Made by a program: the position numbers and the translations under genes. A stretch of 64,000 bases of DNA from an uncultured Lachnospiraceae bacterium (lineage in GTDB: Bacteria > Bacillota > Clostridia > Lachnospirales > Lachnospiraceae): contig CAKSBC010000002.1 of NCBI GenBank assembly GCA_934438085.1, positions 75,732-139,731 on the forward strand. Reading direction: 5' to 3'. Positions 61,968 through 64,000 of this stretch are shown here, piece after piece. The notes under the pieces are model-generated. The model was not told where the DNA came from. It saw only the letters and a list, made by a program, of their open reading frames with translations, and made no database searches. Numbering within the stretch: position 1 is the first letter of the stretch; the number at the start of each line of letters is the position of its first letter.

Positions 61968-63905
61968 ATGAAAAGAAAACTCTGTGCATTGCTTTTTGCA
62001 GGAGCTGTTGCTGTAGGAATGACTGCCTGCGGAGGCGGAAAAACGGCCGAGACACCAGGTACTACAACTGAGAGTCAGGCTGAAGATGATGCTTCCGAGG
62101 AGAGCGGATCCCTTACTATTATCACAAACGGTGTTGTAGAGCAGATCGAGGGCGATGAAGAAGCCGGATATACAGCAGTCGTTTTACAGGACGGAAAGAT
62201 AGTCTATGTAGGTGATGACGAGGGCGCTCTTGAGTACAAGACAGATGATGCAGAGCTTATCGATGCAGGCGGAAATACTATAATGCCGGCTATGACAGAG
62301 GCACATTTGCACTTCTATACAGGTATTTCAGCAAAGTATGAGATCGATCTTGCTGATATCATTGCTATAGAGGATATGCAGGATATTATCAAGGAATTCA
62401 TCGAAACTAACCCTGATCTTGAAGAATATGTCGGTACAGGATGGCAGGTATCAAGCTTTGAGAACGGAAGCCCTACCAAGGATATCCTTGATGAGGTATG
62501 CCCTGATAAGCCAATGATGCTTCAGGAGGTTGACGGCCACGCATACTGGGTTAACTCAAAGGCTCTTGAGGCTCTTGAAATTGACAAGGAATATGCTAAG
62601 GAATACAACGATAATTATATCCAGAACGGCGGACGTATCGTAGTTGATGCAGAGGGTGAGCCTACGGGACATCTTAAGGAAGCAGCAGGAAACCTTGTAA
62701 CTCCTTTAAGACCTGTATATTCAGTTGAGCAGATCAAGGAAGCTATGCTTGAGCAGCAGGATTGGTTTGCAAGCCTCGGCTTCACATCATTCTTTGATGC
62801 AGGAGTTCTCAACATGGGTCCTGAGACAGCAGAGAACTATTACACAGCAATGTCTGAGCTTGCAAAGGAAGGAAAGCTCAATGTAAGAGTACACAGCTCA
62901 TTCTGGGTACAGCCTTATGACTTTGATAACTTCGAGGAATGCAAGGAGTACATTGATGAGTGGCTCGTAAAGGCTGAGGAGCTCAACGAGACTGAGTATT
63001 TCAAGGTTAACACAATAAAGATGATGGCTGACCAGGTTCTTGAGGAAGGCACTGCTTACATGAGCGAAGGCATGTATGCCGATGGCGTTCTTGAGAATGA
63101 TGATATTGAGAGTAATAACATTTGGTCAGGCAAGGAAGACATGCTTGAGCAGGTCATCGAGTATGGCGCAGAGCATGGTCTTAACATTCACATTCATGAG
63201 ATAGGTGATGCTGCCGCAACAATGGCACTTGATGCAGTTGAAAAGGCAGAGGAAACTTATCCTGAGCTTAAGGACGACAGAGTAAGTCTCGTACACTGCC
63301 AGTTCATCGACAGAGATGACTTCCCACGTATGAAGGAGCTTGGCGTATCTGCTATAGTTGCACCTTACTGGGCAGTTATGGACGACTATTACTGGAGTGT
63401 TTATCTTCCGCTTATGAGCAGCCAGGAGGCTCTTGATACTCAGTATCCTATGGAGAGCCTTGAGAAGGCAGGCATCAACGTTGCATTCCACAGTGACTAT
63501 GTAGTAACAAAGCCTGATATGGGATGGCTGTTCTACAGTGCACAGACAAGAGTACTTCCTCAGAAGATGTTTGATCTTTGGTATGGAGAGGATTCTGACG
63601 AGTTCTTCCGTTCAACAGATACATCCGTTTCACAGAAGCCTGAGGATAATGTAGATAAGGTTCTGATTGGGCCTCTTAAGCAGTGGGATGAAGTGCTTTC
63701 ACTTGATGAGACACTTCAGGCAGCTACAATTAACGGTGCAAGAACAATTAATCTTGATGACAAGATCGGTTCTATAGTGGAAGGTAAGTCTGCAGATATC
63801 ATGATCCTTAACATGAATCTCAGAGAAGCTCCTATTGAAGAGCACGAGAATGTTGCACCTATAAGAACATTCTTCGAAGGAAGAACAGTTTTTGAAGCTG
63901 AATAA
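61968..63905 (+). CDS. Lipoprotein amidohydrolase, YtcJ family
   Basis: A 645-residue exported protein. The signal peptide ends in a lipobox, VGMTACGG, with lipidated Cys21. An acidic spacer follows and then an amidohydrolase-3 domain. Metal ligands include His113-x-His115 (EAHLHFY), HIHEIGDAA, LVHCQFID and HSDYVV. NGARTINLDDKIGSIVEGKS near the C-terminus is the usual amidohydrolase ending. The substrate is unknown; family members cleave amides, carbamates or cyclic amides. It is outside the membrane and is probably controlled by the LuxR protein upstream. Confidence 0.9.
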   Translation: MKRKLCALLFAGAVAVGMTACGGGKTAETPGTTTESQAEDDASEESGSLTIITNGVVEQIEGDEEAGYTAVVLQDGKIVYVGDDEGALEYKTDDAELIDAGGNTIMPAMTEAHLHFYTGISAKYEIDLADIIAIEDMQDIIKEFIETNPDLEEYVGTGWQVSSFENGSPTKDILDEVCPDKPMMLQEVDGHAYWVNSKALEALEIDKEYAKEYNDNYIQNGGRIVVDAEGEPTGHLKEAAGNLVTPLRPVYSVEQIKEAMLEQQDWFASLGFTSFFDAGVLNMGPETAENYYTAMSELAKEGKLNVRVHSSFWVQPYDFDNFEECKEYIDEWLVKAEELNETEYFKVNTIKMMADQVLEEGTAYMSEGMYADGVLENDDIESNNIWSGKEDMLEQVIEYGAEHGLNIHIHEIGDAAATMALDAVEKAEETYPELKDDRVSLVHCQFIDRDDFPRMKELGVSAIVAPYWAVMDDYYWSVYLPLMSSQEALDTQYPMESLEKAGINVAFHSDYVVTKPDMGWLFYSAQTRVLPQKMFDLWYGEDSDEFFRSTDTSVSQKPEDNVDKVLIGPLKQWDEVLSLDETLQAATINGARTINLDDKIGSIVEGKSADIMILNMNLREAPIEEHENVAPIRTFFEGRTVFEAE

Positions 63906-63960
63906 GCAGAATAAGACAAAAATAAATAGGGGCTGTGAAAAAAGCATAGCTCAGAAAAAA

Positions 63961-64000
63961 GAAGGACCAAGGGTACATAAGAGCCCAAGGTCCTTCTTTT
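63961..64000 (+). terminator. Amidohydrolase gene terminator (reaches the window edge)
   Basis: GAAGGACC (63961-63968) pairs with GGTCCTTC (63989-63996), with an extra GGG/CCC pair inside, then TTTT at the edge. Confidence 0.85.

Noticed and set aside
1..64000. CRISPR array, tRNA or rRNA genes, prophage or insertion-sequence transposase
   Set aside because: No regularly spaced repeats, no rRNA-like stretches, no clover-leaf pattern and no transposase or phage protein was recognised by reading.

Overview
The window looks like the chromosome of a low-to-mid GC Gram-positive anaerobe, most likely Clostridia of the Lachnospiraceae type. The support is the content: YlmH, MutS2, NiaR, DegV, ThiN, a nad operon, an MscL with a zinc ribbon, sigma-A promoters of TTGACA-17-TATAAT form, and strong AGGAGG ribosome sites. 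This is inferred from gene families; no rRNA or marker alignment was possible. I saw no rRNA, tRNA, CRISPR array, prophage or transposase gene.

Region 1 (1-23.5 kb, all plus strand). It opens with a truncated SH3/GH18 cell-wall hydrolase, then housekeeping genes (Sua5/TsaC, Nth, an AIR-synthase-like protein, an Lrp regulator with its aminotransferase). A surface-polysaccharide locus follows: a Wzt-type ABC ATPase with a carbohydrate-binding C-terminus, and a 1345-residue protein that joins a methyltransferase-like, a kinase-like and a coiled-coil part to GT2 and GT4 glycosyltransferases. Next are YlmH, GmhA, another GT2, three polytopic (GT-C-like) membrane proteins, the CDP-deoxyhexose trio rfbF-rfbG-rfbH, LicD and TrmL. 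A terminator that overlaps the trmL stop closes the region.

Region 2 (23.5-34 kb). A BCCT transporter and MscL are separate units, each with its own promoter. They converge on the minus-strand NAD operon nadB-nadC-niaR-nadA, whose promoter carries a NiaR-type operator over its -35 box. Then come a lipid-linked-sugar glycosyltransferase overlapping thiN, a radical SAM protein and a SulP anion transporter.

Region 3 (34-52 kb). FtsH, a secreted transglutaminase, a small secreted protein and an MBOAT/DHHW pair for O-acetylation of an extracytoplasmic glycan are followed by a C-N hydrolase, MutS2, an orphan response regulator, a 750-base gene-free gap, a MATE exporter, Uup with a TetR regulator, DegV, an alanine-racemase-like enzyme and RidA.

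Region 4 (52-64 kb). A secreted M14 carboxypeptidase leads into a second sugar cluster: a large thiamine-diphosphate carboligase-like enzyme, an SDR, a CbADH-like alcohol dehydrogenase, a DPM1-like glycosyltransferase and a C-methyltransferase of the antibiotic-sugar type. With the CDP-deoxysugar genes 30 kb upstream, this suggests a branched-chain deoxysugar in the surface glycan. The window ends with a membrane-bound LuxR-type regulator and a lipoprotein amidohydrolase.
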